The notes under the pieces are model-generated. The model had not been told where the DNA came from. It made no database searches and saw only the letters and a list, made by a program, of their open reading frames with translations. A stretch of DNA of 32,310 bases. Origin: Streptomyces rhizosphaerihabitans. GTDB lineage: Bacteria > Actinomycetota > Actinomycetes > Streptomycetales > Streptomycetaceae. A program made the translations under genes and the position numbers. Below are positions 21,893 to 29,526 of this stretch, one piece after another. The stretch spans positions 1 to 32,310 of the forward strand of contig NZ_JAODTZ010000076.1 of the NCBI RefSeq assembly GCF_025399795.1, read 5' to 3'. Numbering within the stretch: the stretch's first letter is position 1; the number at the start of each line of letters is the position of its first letter.

Positions 21893-23229
21893 CGCCGTAC
21901 CTCCCGCCTGAGCCTGCGAACGTTGAACAGCATCACCGGGATCACCAGCAGGAGCAGGAACACCGCGATGGCGCTCGCGATGCCCGGCTGATCCTCCGAG
22001 AAGCCCTTGCGGTACAGCTCCAGGGCCAGCACGTTCGCGTCGTCCTGGGAGGAGCCCGGCGCGATGATGAAGACCAGGTCGAAGACCTTCAGCACATTGA
22101 TCATCAGGGTCACGGCGACCACCGCGAGCACCGGCGCGAGCAGCGGCACGGTGACCCTGCGGAACACCTGCCACTCGTTCGCCCCGTCGACCCGGGCCGC
22201 TTCAAGCAGCTCGCGCGGCACTCCCGCGAGCCCCGCCGCGATCAGCACCATCGCGAAGCCCGCCCACATCCAGACGTACGAGCCGATGATGGCCGGGGTG
22301 ACCAGGGACGGGCCGAGCCAGTCGACGCCGTTGTACGGCTCCTTGAAGTTGCTCGCCGGGAGCCGCAGCCGGGCTCCGTCCGCCGTGCCCGGGAGCGAGA
22401 ACGTGCCGTCGTCACCGACCTTCGCCGTGTCGACGACCTTGCCGTCCTTGACCGCCTCGATCCTCATCCCGGAGTAGCCCAGCTCGCCCGGGTCCACCTG
22501 ACCCAGCCGGCCGACGCCCTTGCCACGGGTGAAGTCCTGCCAGGCCGTCCCGGTGATCCTGCCGGGCGCGGACGCGGCCTGGACCGCCTTCCTGGCGCTG
22601 TCCGGCAGCTGGTCCGGGGCGACACCGACGAGCGGGAGAGTGACGGACTGCCCGGTGTGCACGGCCCCCCGGGTGATGAAGCCGCCCTTCTCGGGCTCCA
22701 GCGGCGACTGCCGGCCCGGGTGGGCCTTCGGGAACGCCGACGACGGGGCGAAGGTGTCGTGCACCCCCACCCACACCGCGTTCGCGACGCCCTTGGCCGG
22801 GTCCTGGTCGTACACCAGCCGGAAGATGATGCCCGCAGCCAGCATCGAGATCGCCATCGGCATGAAGACGACCAGCTTGAACGCCGTTCCCCAGCGCACC
22901 CGTTCGGTCAGCACCGCGAAGACCAGCCCCAGCGCGGTCGCCACCGTCGGGGCGAACACCACCCAGATGACGTTGTTCTTGAGCGCCGTGCGGATGCCGT
23001 CGTCGGTGAACAGCGCCTTGTAGTTGTCGAACCCGGCGAACCCGTCGCCCTGTTGGTCGTAGAAGCTGCGGACGACCGAGTACCCGATCGGGTAGACCAC
23101 GAGCGCGCCGAGCAGCACCAGGGCGGGCAGCAGGAACAGCGCCACCACGGCCTTGCGGGTGCCGGTCACACTCTTGCGTGTACGGGCCGGAGGCACCGGT
23201 GCGGTGCCTCCGGCCGTTGCCGACGTCAT
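21889..23229 (-). CDS. Carbohydrate ABC importer permease, MalF-like, with extracytoplasmic insert domain
   Basis: 446 residues against about 300 for usual CUT1 permeases. Seen: the first membrane segment VVALFLLPALVLLGALVVYP, then FKLVVFMPMAISMLAAGIIF, and the EAA loop VPRELLEAARVDGANEWQVF (about 317-336). Between membrane segments, residues about 153-290 form an extra region on the outer face with strand-rich sequence (KDGKVVDTAKVGDDGTFSLP), resembling a carboxypeptidase-regulatory-like beta-sandwich. By analogy with the P2 loop of E. coli MalF it may contact the binding protein. Start ATG at 23229, 7 nt after the lipoprotein stop. Its last codons are duplicated in front of the MalG-like gene. 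Confidence 0.9.
   Translation of the reverse strand: MTSATAGGTAPVPPARTRKSVTGTRKAVVALFLLPALVLLGALVVYPIGYSVVRSFYDQQGDGFAGFDNYKALFTDDGIRTALKNNVIWVVFAPTVATALGLVFAVLTERVRWGTAFKLVVFMPMAISMLAAGIIFRLVYDQDPAKGVANAVWVGVHDTFAPSSAFPKAHPGRQSPLEPEKGGFITRGAVHTGQSVTLPLVGVAPDQLPDSARKAVQAASAPGRITGTAWQDFTRGKGVGRLGQVDPGELGYSGMRIEAVKDGKVVDTAKVGDDGTFSLPGTADGARLRLPASNFKEPYNGVDWLGPSLVTPAIIGSYVWMWAGFAMVLIAAGLAGVPRELLEAARVDGANEWQVFRRVTVPLLAPVLAVVAVTLMINVLKVFDLVFIIAPGSSQDDANVLALELYRKGFSEDQPGIASAIAVFLLLLVIPVMLFNVRRLRREVRR
21893..21925. repeat. 33-bp repeat, copy B (3' end of the MalF-like gene)
   Basis: The coding copy: it encodes the final NVRRLRREVRR of the MalF-like protein. It differs from copy A at one base. Confidence 0.9.
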
Positions 23230-23236
23230 CGCCGGA

Positions 23237-24646
23237 TCAGCCCTTGTAGGCCGCTGCGGCGTCCGACTCGAGCTTGGCCTGTGTCCCCGCCACGTTCTTC
23301 GGGTTCTTCAGGAAGTCCTGCAGGTCCTTCCACTCGCCCTTGCCGGGCGTTCCGCCGAAGGCCTGGGGGGCCTGGTCGGACATGTCGAAGCGGAAGTCGT
23401 CGCCGGCCGCGATCAGGGCCTTGGCCATGGACCGCTGGACCACGTTCGGATACGCGGAGTCGGCCACGGTCTTGTTGGGGGAGAGATAGCCGCCGAGTTT
23501 CGCCCAGATCGTCGCCGCGTCGGGCGAGGCGAGGAAGGTCAGCAGCGCCTGGCCCGCCTTGGACTCCTTCAGCAGCACGGCCGCGTCGCCGCCGCTCACC
23601 ACGGGCGCCTTGTCGCCGACGGCCGGGAACGGGAACACCTTCGCGTCCGTCCCTATCTTCGCCTTGGTCTCCGCGATGTTCACACCCACGAAGTCGCCCT
23701 CGAAGACCATGCCCGCCTTCGGCTGGTCGCCGCCGGTGAACGTCTGGGTCACCGAGGCCGGGAACTCCGTCTGGAGGGCGCCGTCCGCGCCGCCCGCGAC
23801 GAAGTTCTTGTTGCCCCACACCTGGGCGAGCGTGGTCAGCGCGTCCTTCACGGACGGGTCCGTCCACTTGATCTTGTGCTGTGCGAGCTGGTCGTACTTC
23901 TCGGGTCCCGCCTGGGAGAGATAGATGTTCTCGAACCAGTCGGTGAGCGTCCAGCCGTCGGCGCCGCCGACCGAGAGGGGGGTGACCCCGGAGTCGTAGA
24001 TCGTCTGCGCGGCGGTCAGGAACTCCTTCCAGGTCGTGGGCTCCTTGGCCCCCGCGTTCTCGAAGACCTTGGTGTTGTACCAGACCAGCGACTTGTTGGC
24101 GGCCTTGAAGTAGACGGCGTACTGCTTGCCGTCGACCTTGCCGAGGTTCTGCCAGCCCGGTGCGTAGTTCTTCGTCAACTGCGCCTGCGCGTCCGCGCCC
24201 ACGGGCTTGGCCCACTTCTTCTCGACGGCCTGCTTGACCGCGCCGACCTGGGGGAGCAGCGCCACGTCCGGGGGCGCTCCGCCCGCGATCTTCGAACCGA
24301 GGAAGTTGATGATCGGGTCCTGCGCCGGTACGAAGGTGACCTTCGCGCCCGTGCGCTTCTCGAACTCCGCCAGCACCTTCTTGAAGTTGGCCTGCTCCGC
24401 CCCTGTCCATACCGCGGCGACTTCCAGGGTGGCGCCGTCGAGCTTGGGGAGGGTGACGGAGCCGGCGCCGGTGCTCTCCGTACCCGTGCCTTTGTCGTTT
24501 CCCTTGCCCTCGTCGCCGTTGCCGCCACCGCACGCCGTGAGCGTGAGAGCACCTGTGACAACGACGGCCGCGGCGGCCTGTGCGGCTCTGCGCGAGCGGC
24601 GCGTGGAGTGATCGGGCGACCTGCGTATCTGAGGATTGCTGCGCAT
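23237..24646 (-). CDS. Extracellular sugar-binding lipoprotein of the ABC importer
   Basis: 469-residue substrate-binding protein (SBP_bac_1/CUT1 type) that captures an oligosaccharide and delivers it to the two permeases. Seen: a basic, then hydrophobic signal segment (AAQAAAAVVVTGALTLTAC) with the lipobox LTAC and lipid-modified Cys39, a Gly/Asp/Lys-rich linker, then LEVAAVWTGAEQANFKKVL opening the first lobe. KSLVWYNTKVFENAGAKEP (hinge and WYNK-like motif) and GVTPLSVGGADGW follow. The ATG at 24646 is chosen over the adjoining GTG. The gene heads the importer operon; its leader contains a TTGACA hexamer at 24745-24750 and repeated GAACGAA next to the start, with no clear regulator site. 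No local LacI or ROK regulator is visible. The sugar cannot be told. Confidence 0.94.
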   Translation of the reverse strand: MRSNPQIRRSPDHSTRRSRRAAQAAAAVVVTGALTLTACGGGNGDEGKGNDKGTGTESTGAGSVTLPKLDGATLEVAAVWTGAEQANFKKVLAEFEKRTGAKVTFVPAQDPIINFLGSKIAGGAPPDVALLPQVGAVKQAVEKKWAKPVGADAQAQLTKNYAPGWQNLGKVDGKQYAVYFKAANKSLVWYNTKVFENAGAKEPTTWKEFLTAAQTIYDSGVTPLSVGGADGWTLTDWFENIYLSQAGPEKYDQLAQHKIKWTDPSVKDALTTLAQVWGNKNFVAGGADGALQTEFPASVTQTFTGGDQPKAGMVFEGDFVGVNIAETKAKIGTDAKVFPFPAVGDKAPVVSGGDAAVLLKESKAGQALLTFLASPDAATIWAKLGGYLSPNKTVADSAYPNVVQRSMAKALIAAGDDFRFDMSDQAPQAFGGTPGKGEWKDLQDFLKNPKNVAGTQAKLESDAAAAYKG

Positions 24647-25057
24647 CACTGCCCCGTTCTTCGTTCTTCGTTGAACGTCAAAGCGGCTGCCCCGTGCGCT
24701 CCGGTCTACGCCAGGTCGCTCGGGGGCGGCAAGACCGCCGGTGCTGTCAAGTACGCGATCGTGATTGGGTCGTGACGTGGGGTCATGGATACCGAAGCGC
24801 GCCAGAGAGGCGAGCCGGCCTTCCCCGTGGCCCCGGTCCGCGCACAGCGCCGGGACCCGCGCGGTGACGGGCAGGACCCGAAGAAGCCCCGCGGTGCGCG
24901 GGCTGAAGCCCCGCGTGCCCCGTGACGCGCGGCCGAGGCCCTGCGCACTCCGTGACGCGCGGGCGAAGCCGTGCCGCCCCGTGACCCGCGGGCCGAAACG
25001 GTGCAGGCTCCGGGGCGCGCGGGCGCGGGCCCGGCGGAAGGGTCGGGCAGGCCCTGG
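24647..25057. other. 411-bp intergenic region: importer leader and degenerate repeat array
   Basis: No convincing gene. Nearest the lipoprotein start is the repeat GAACGAAGAACG (24658-24672, minus strand). A TTGACA hexamer (24745-24750, minus strand) has no clear -10 partner. A small hairpin GGCGG-CAAGA-CCGCC lies at 24725-24739. The half nearest the FHA gene holds a 30-bp repeat array (24896-25014). Confidence 0.6.
24896..25014. repeat. Four degenerate 30-bp tandem repeats
   Basis: Units at 24896-24925, 24926-24955, 24956-24984 and 24985-25014, with a partial fifth to about 25031. The shared plan is CGCGCGG(G)C, then (C/T)GA(A/G)GCC, then a variable centre, then CCCGTGA. The period is a multiple of 3, so frames stay open (a plus-strand reading gives PRDARPRP, LRDARAKP), but codon use gives no sign of coding. 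Confidence 0.6.
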
Positions 25058-28000
25058 CTAGAGCAGTGACGGCACCTCGACCGCGGAGACGGAACGCGCG
25101 GCTCGTTCCAGGGCACTGGCGAGCAGGGCCAGGTCGGTCGGTCCGTTGCCCAGCTCGCGGACCGGGCGGCGGGCCGGCGGGTCGCCCATGCGGTGCCACT
25201 CCAGGGGGACGACCGTGGGGCGGAGCGTGGCCGTACGGGGAATGCGTCCCGTGACCCGCCCGCCCTGGAACGGTGTCTCCCGGCCGTCCGGACGGAGCAG
25301 CCGGCCCCGCCCGGGGGCGGGTTCCTCGGGCCCGGGCAGCGGTGCGTCGAGGGTGACGCGCAGCGCGGCGGAACGCGCCAGTTCCGACGCCGCGGTACGG
25401 CCGCCGACGCCGGACGCCGCCACGAGGTGCACCCCGAGCCGGTCCCCTTCCCGGGCGACAGCCTCCAGCGCCCGTACGACCGAACCGGCCGCCGGGCGTC
25501 CAGGGGACCCGAGAGGCGGTGACAGCAGGGCGTCCAGGTCGTCGACGACCACGATCAGACGGGCCAGCGGCGGCCCCGGTTCGGTCCGCTGCCGCGCGGC
25601 GGCGGGCCGCAGCCGCAGCGTCGAACTGGGCGGCGAGTCGAGATCGGAGGCGCCCAGGGAGGAGGTCGCGTTCGACGAGGGCCCCGCCGAGCGCTGGGCC
25701 ACGATCCGGCCGGGCACGGTCCGCCCGGCGTGCCACTCCGCGAAGCCGAGCCGGCCCAGCAGCTCGGACCGCCGCTTCAGCTCGGCACTCAGCGACTGGG
25801 CGAACTCCCGCATCCGCACAGGGTCGTTGGCCGTGAGGTGAGTGGTGACATGCGGCAGGTCCGTGCAGGCCTGAAGTCCTTCCCCGCCGTTCGCCGCGCC
25901 ATGGCCTCCCGTGCCGTCGCGCCCGTCCATCAGGACTATTCCGAGCCGGTCGGGCCGCTCGGCGGCGGCGAGGGACGCGGCGACCGAGCGGAGCAGTTCC
26001 GTACGGCCGCTGCCGGGCGGCCCCTCGATCAGCAGGTGCGGGCCCTCGACGGGCAGGTCGACGGCGACGGGGCCGCGCGGGCCCGCGCCGAGCACGGCCC
26101 GCGCCCGTCCGCCGAACGCCTCGCTGTCGTCCGCGGCGTCCGCCCAACGCGCCATCAGGGAGGCGGGAGTGGCTCGCGCCAGCCCCAACTCGTCGAGCAG
26201 GCGCGCCATCTGGGGCAAGGGCGCGGACACGCGCGTGTGCCGGTCCCCGAGCGCTCCGTCCGTCCGCAGCGGCGCGAGGGACCGGGCGAACCGCTCGGCC
26301 CAGGGGAGGGACACGGCGTCCACGGCGGCGACGGTGCCGTGTCCCACGGGGCCGCGCGGCAGCTGTCCGGCCGTGGCGGAGGACGTACGGCCCGTGCGTG
26401 GCGCGGTGGCGTCGGCGGGTCCGGCACCTCCTCCGGGACCCGTTCGCCTCGCGACTGCGGGGTGAGGGATGCCCGTGTGGGTGGATCCGTCGTGCCGGGG
26501 ACCGGAGTGCGCCGGGGCGGTGTGCGCGGGCCCGGAGCGCGGTGATCCGGTGCGCGCGGGCCCGGCGCTGTCGAGTCCGCCGTGCGGGGAGCCGGTCTGG
26601 AGGGACCCGGTGTGCGGTGCGCCCCGCGGGGTGCGCTCGCCGGAACCGCCCGGTGCCACCCGCATCAGCCGCAGTGCCGTGGCCACGTCCCCGCTGAGCA
26701 GCGCCACCGCCCCGCACTCGCGGAAGGCCGGCGAGGCCTCGCAGGCCGCTTCGTACGTCTCCGTCACCGGCGACGCGGGCGACGCCGCAGGGGTCTCGGC
26801 GAGACACACGAGATGGATGCCGGCCCGCGAGCCCTCGTGCGCGAGGCGCATCACGGCCTCCCGTACGTCGGCGCCGCCGGGGTCCCCGTCCACGACGACC
26901 ACCGTGAACGGACCGTCGTAGCCGTCGTCCGTGCCGTCTTCCCGTGCCCAGGAGGGCCGCCGCACCACGCCCCGGAGGCCGTCGTCGCCGACCGGGGCGA
27001 CGCGCTCGCCGTTGTCGTGCGTCCCGGACCGGGCGGCCGGAACCGTCGCGCCGGCGCTCCTGGGCAGCGGGCCGCGGCCCGGTGTGCCCTCCGCCTCCGC
27101 GAGGTGGTCCTCCAGGCGGCGCAGGAGTTCGTCCGTGCGCGCCGCCGCCTGCTCTCGGTCGTACGCGAGAAGGAGACGGCAGTCCTGGCCGTGGGCGGGG
27201 CGCAGATGGGGGAGCCAGCCGAGCCAGGACCACTCGGCGCTGCGCTCCTCCACCGTGCGGGCCCGGTCGGTGCTGATGAGGACGATTTCCAGGGTGTCGG
27301 GGGAGTGCAGCGCGGCGAGCTGCGCGACGACCGCGCGGGCCAGCCCCGCGAGACGCGCCCGCGGTCCGGCCAGGCCCAGTGAGCCGGCCTCCCGCAGCCC
27401 GGCGGTCACCGGTACCGCGGGGAGCAGGCCCGAGCCGTCCGGCGCCGTCCGGTCGGCCGTGCCCAGACGCACCGTCAGCGCCTCGGGGTGTCCGGGGCCC
27501 CGCTCCCACAGCCGGGGACCCGGCCCCAGCGCGGTGAGCAGCAGGGTCGCCGGGTCGGGCCAGCTGTCGGGCGACCGCCGCACGGCGGGAAGAACTTCCT
27601 CCACCGCGACGGCTGCGTCCTCGTGCATCTCCTGTGTGGTTCCGGCCGGGCCTCCGCGGCCGCCGGCCAGACGCCGGGCCCACGCACCGATGCCGCCCCG
27701 CCTGCGCACCCCCGGTGGAATGTCCGTGCCCCGCGTCGGCGTGCCTTTGCGTGCACCCGGGATGCCCACGCCGAGGGTGCCGGACGCGTCGCCGGCCCCG
27801 GGGCCGAAGCTCCCCGCGGCCGCGGCCTCCGTCCCGGGCCGTCCGCCGGAAGTCTCCCCGGGTCCGCCGGGGCGACCCGCCCCGCGTGTGGACGCGCCGG
27901 GGCCGGAATCGCGGCCCTCCGCCGCCGCGCCCCGCGGCCTGCTCTCGATCCGGGGTGCCCCGCCCTGCTCCGGCACGGCCGGGGGCACCGCCCGTCCGTG

Positions 28001-29029
28001 CTCCAGCGCTCCGGGTACGCCGCCACCGGAGGCCCCCCACTCCGCGGTCCCGTAGGCGTGATGCGTCTCGCCCACCGGCGGAAGGGCGCCTCCCCGCGCG
28101 AGGGAGGCGCTCTCGCCGCGCGCGTGGGGCACGGCACCGCGCGGCTGCGGCGGACCCGGCGGGGAACTCGGCGGCGAGGAGGAGGACGCGTTCGGCCCCG
28201 TGGCGGAGGAGCCGCCCCGCGAGACCTCCGCGGGGGAGCCGTCCGTGGTCGCGGCGGCGGTGTCCGGCCGGGCGGCGGTGCCGGCGCGCCCCGGGTCGCC
28301 GTGCCCGTCGAACCCACCGTCCCCGGCGGGACCGGCCTCGGCCGACCCGGCCCGCACCCTTACATGGCCTTCGCCGTCCGGCGCCGTCTCCAGGACGGCC
28401 GGACCGCCCGGCGGGGCGAGCCGCAGGGCGGACTCGCCGACCCGCAGCAGAGCGCCCTCGGTGAAGAGGACCGGGCGGCCGCCGACGCGGGAGCCGTCGA
28501 GCGTCGTGCCGTTCGTGGAGCCGATGTCGGCGACCGAGACACGGCCCTCGGGGGTGACGGTGACCGCGCAGTGCAGGCGGGACACGTCCGGGTCGTCCAG
28601 GGGCACGTCGGCGTCCGCGGAGCGGCCGATGCGGATCTGGCCGCCGTGCAGCAGGTGCACGCCGCCGGCGTCGGGCCCCGCGACCACGTGGAGCTGGGCC
28701 GAGACGTCGTCCAGGTCGGGACCGGGCTCGGCGGGTGCGCCCAGACAGAGCACGGCGCCGTCGGTCAGCGGTGGCTCGCCGAGTGTGCAGCGCTGGGCGT
28801 CGAGCCGCTCCGCACCCGCGTAGAGCACGATCTGGCCCCCGCCGGGCTCACGGCCCCGCTCGCCCTGGGAGGTGCCCCCGCTTCCCCCGACCGCCGCGGC
28901 CAGCCCCGACGCGACCGCGGCCAGCGCCGTCCCGGCGGGCGCGGTGACCAGCACATCGCAGGCCGTGGCTCGCCCCCGCGGCTCCGATGACGGGCCCAGC
29001 GGGTCTACGACGGTCAGCCGGATCTGCAT
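25058..29029 (-). CDS. FHA-domain, EccC-like FtsK/SpoIIIE ATPase protein
   Basis: 1323 residues. Order: N-terminal ubiquitin-like region (about 1-100), FHA domain (about 113-203) with GRS (135-137), SRLH (150-153) and STNGT (171-175), the residues that bind phosphothreonine. A long Gly/Pro/Ser/Thr-rich low-complexity stretch (about 210-560) follows, then a region like the part of EccC before its ATPases (WLGWLPHLRP), another low-complexity His/Thr/Pro segment, and one FtsK-like ATPase. Its P-loop reads GPPGSGRTE with Arg1009 in place of the invariant Lys; Walker B is LIVVVDDLD. Cytoplasmic, no membrane segments seen. The ATG at 29029 is preferred, although the frame is open upstream. Divergent from two Ser/Thr kinases, so it is a likely reader or substrate of them. 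No type VII secretion partner is in the window. Confidence 0.88.
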   Translation of the reverse strand: MQIRLTVVDPLGPSSEPRGRATACDVLVTAPAGTALAAVASGLAAAVGGSGGTSQGERGREPGGGQIVLYAGAERLDAQRCTLGEPPLTDGAVLCLGAPAEPGPDLDDVSAQLHVVAGPDAGGVHLLHGGQIRIGRSADADVPLDDPDVSRLHCAVTVTPEGRVSVADIGSTNGTTLDGSRVGGRPVLFTEGALLRVGESALRLAPPGGPAVLETAPDGEGHVRVRAGSAEAGPAGDGGFDGHGDPGRAGTAARPDTAAATTDGSPAEVSRGGSSATGPNASSSSPPSSPPGPPQPRGAVPHARGESASLARGGALPPVGETHHAYGTAEWGASGGGVPGALEHGRAVPPAVPEQGGAPRIESRPRGAAAEGRDSGPGASTRGAGRPGGPGETSGGRPGTEAAAAGSFGPGAGDASGTLGVGIPGARKGTPTRGTDIPPGVRRRGGIGAWARRLAGGRGGPAGTTQEMHEDAAVAVEEVLPAVRRSPDSWPDPATLLLTALGPGPRLWERGPGHPEALTVRLGTADRTAPDGSGLLPAVPVTAGLREAGSLGLAGPRARLAGLARAVVAQLAALHSPDTLEIVLISTDRARTVEERSAEWSWLGWLPHLRPAHGQDCRLLLAYDREQAAARTDELLRRLEDHLAEAEGTPGRGPLPRSAGATVPAARSGTHDNGERVAPVGDDGLRGVVRRPSWAREDGTDDGYDGPFTVVVVDGDPGGADVREAVMRLAHEGSRAGIHLVCLAETPAASPASPVTETYEAACEASPAFRECGAVALLSGDVATALRLMRVAPGGSGERTPRGAPHTGSLQTGSPHGGLDSAGPARTGSPRSGPAHTAPAHSGPRHDGSTHTGIPHPAVARRTGPGGGAGPADATAPRTGRTSSATAGQLPRGPVGHGTVAAVDAVSLPWAERFARSLAPLRTDGALGDRHTRVSAPLPQMARLLDELGLARATPASLMARWADAADDSEAFGGRARAVLGAGPRGPVAVDLPVEGPHLLIEGPPGSGRTELLRSVAASLAAAERPDRLGIVLMDGRDGTGGHGAANGGEGLQACTDLPHVTTHLTANDPVRMREFAQSLSAELKRRSELLGRLGFAEWHAGRTVPGRIVAQRSAGPSSNATSSLGASDLDSPPSSTLRLRPAAARQRTEPGPPLARLIVVVDDLDALLSPPLGSPGRPAAGSVVRALEAVAREGDRLGVHLVAASGVGGRTAASELARSAALRVTLDAPLPGPEEPAPGRGRLLRPDGRETPFQGGRVTGRIPRTATLRPTVVPLEWHRMGDPPARRPVRELGNGPTDLALLASALERAARSVSAVEVPSLL

Positions 29030-29429
29030 CGCCGTCAGGGGTCCCTTCCGCGCAGGTGCCCGCGACGAGGACGAGGCTGTGCTGCGGTCCCCCACCGCAG
29101 ATTCCCCCACCGCACACGGGCACAACGGCCAGTACTGGAGGCATCCTCGCACCTGCCACCGACAACACGCCCGCCCCCCACCCGCAAGTGATCTTGATTG
29201 GTCGGCTCTGCCCGCAAAAGTGCCTGACCAGTGCCCGGCCGGTGTCCGCTTGAGATCGGTCACGCCCGGCCCCGGCAACCAAGCGACCGGAGTGAGCGTC
29301 TTTCTGTCGAACACGAGAGAGCGACTTTCCGCGGACCGTCGAACGCAGACGGCAACGCATACGTAAGCGCTTATGCGGACCACAGGTACGCATGGGACCT
29401 ATGGGAAAGCACACGAGGAGGACAGCGCT
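29030..29429. other. 400-bp divergent control region between the FHA protein and the kinase operon
   Basis: Nothing coding was recognised. It contains an AT-richer island at 29188-29225 on the FHA side, the direct repeat GTCGAAC (near 29309 and 29337), and the 10-bp palindrome TAAGCGCTTA at 29364-29373 within a GCATA/TATGC frame (29357-29376). Promoters for both directions should be here, but no good -35/-10 pair was found. Confidence 0.5.
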
Positions 29430-29525
29430 GTGCCGGGCAGGGCGGCACTACAGTGGGTCGGAAACTCCTGTACCACGGTGATCACGGTGGACGGACCAGG
29501 CAAGCAAGCAACAGGGAGCGCATGA
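29430..29525 (+). CDS. Short leader ORF (31 codons) coupled to the kinase gene
   Basis: GTG at 29430 is preceded by a textbook site, AGGAGG at 29416-29421, with 8 nt spacing, the strongest in this window. The product begins MPGRAALQWVGNSCTTVI and stops at TGA 29523-29525, one base before the GTG of the kinase gene and in a different frame. No family was recognised. Its site and stop position suggest that its translation drives or limits kinase translation. Confidence 0.6.
   Translation: MPGRAALQWVGNSCTTVITVDGPGKQATGSA
29473..29490. promoter_or_regulatory. 18-bp near-palindrome inside the leader ORF
   Basis: CCAC-G-GTGATCAC-G-GTGG: fully symmetric apart from one position pair. It lies 37 nt before the kinase start. 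Could be an operator or, as RNA, a hairpin near the kinase ribosome-binding site (AGGGAG, 29511-29516). Confidence 0.35.
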
Positions 29526-29526
29526 C

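Noticed and set aside
24896..25014. CRISPR array
   Set aside because: Units are adjacent and degenerate with no unique spacers and no cas genes nearby.
24706..25116. Minus-strand frame of 136 codons in the FHA-importer gap
   Set aside because: It overlaps the 3' end of the FHA gene in another frame, has no ribosome-binding site and consists mostly of the repeat array in translation.
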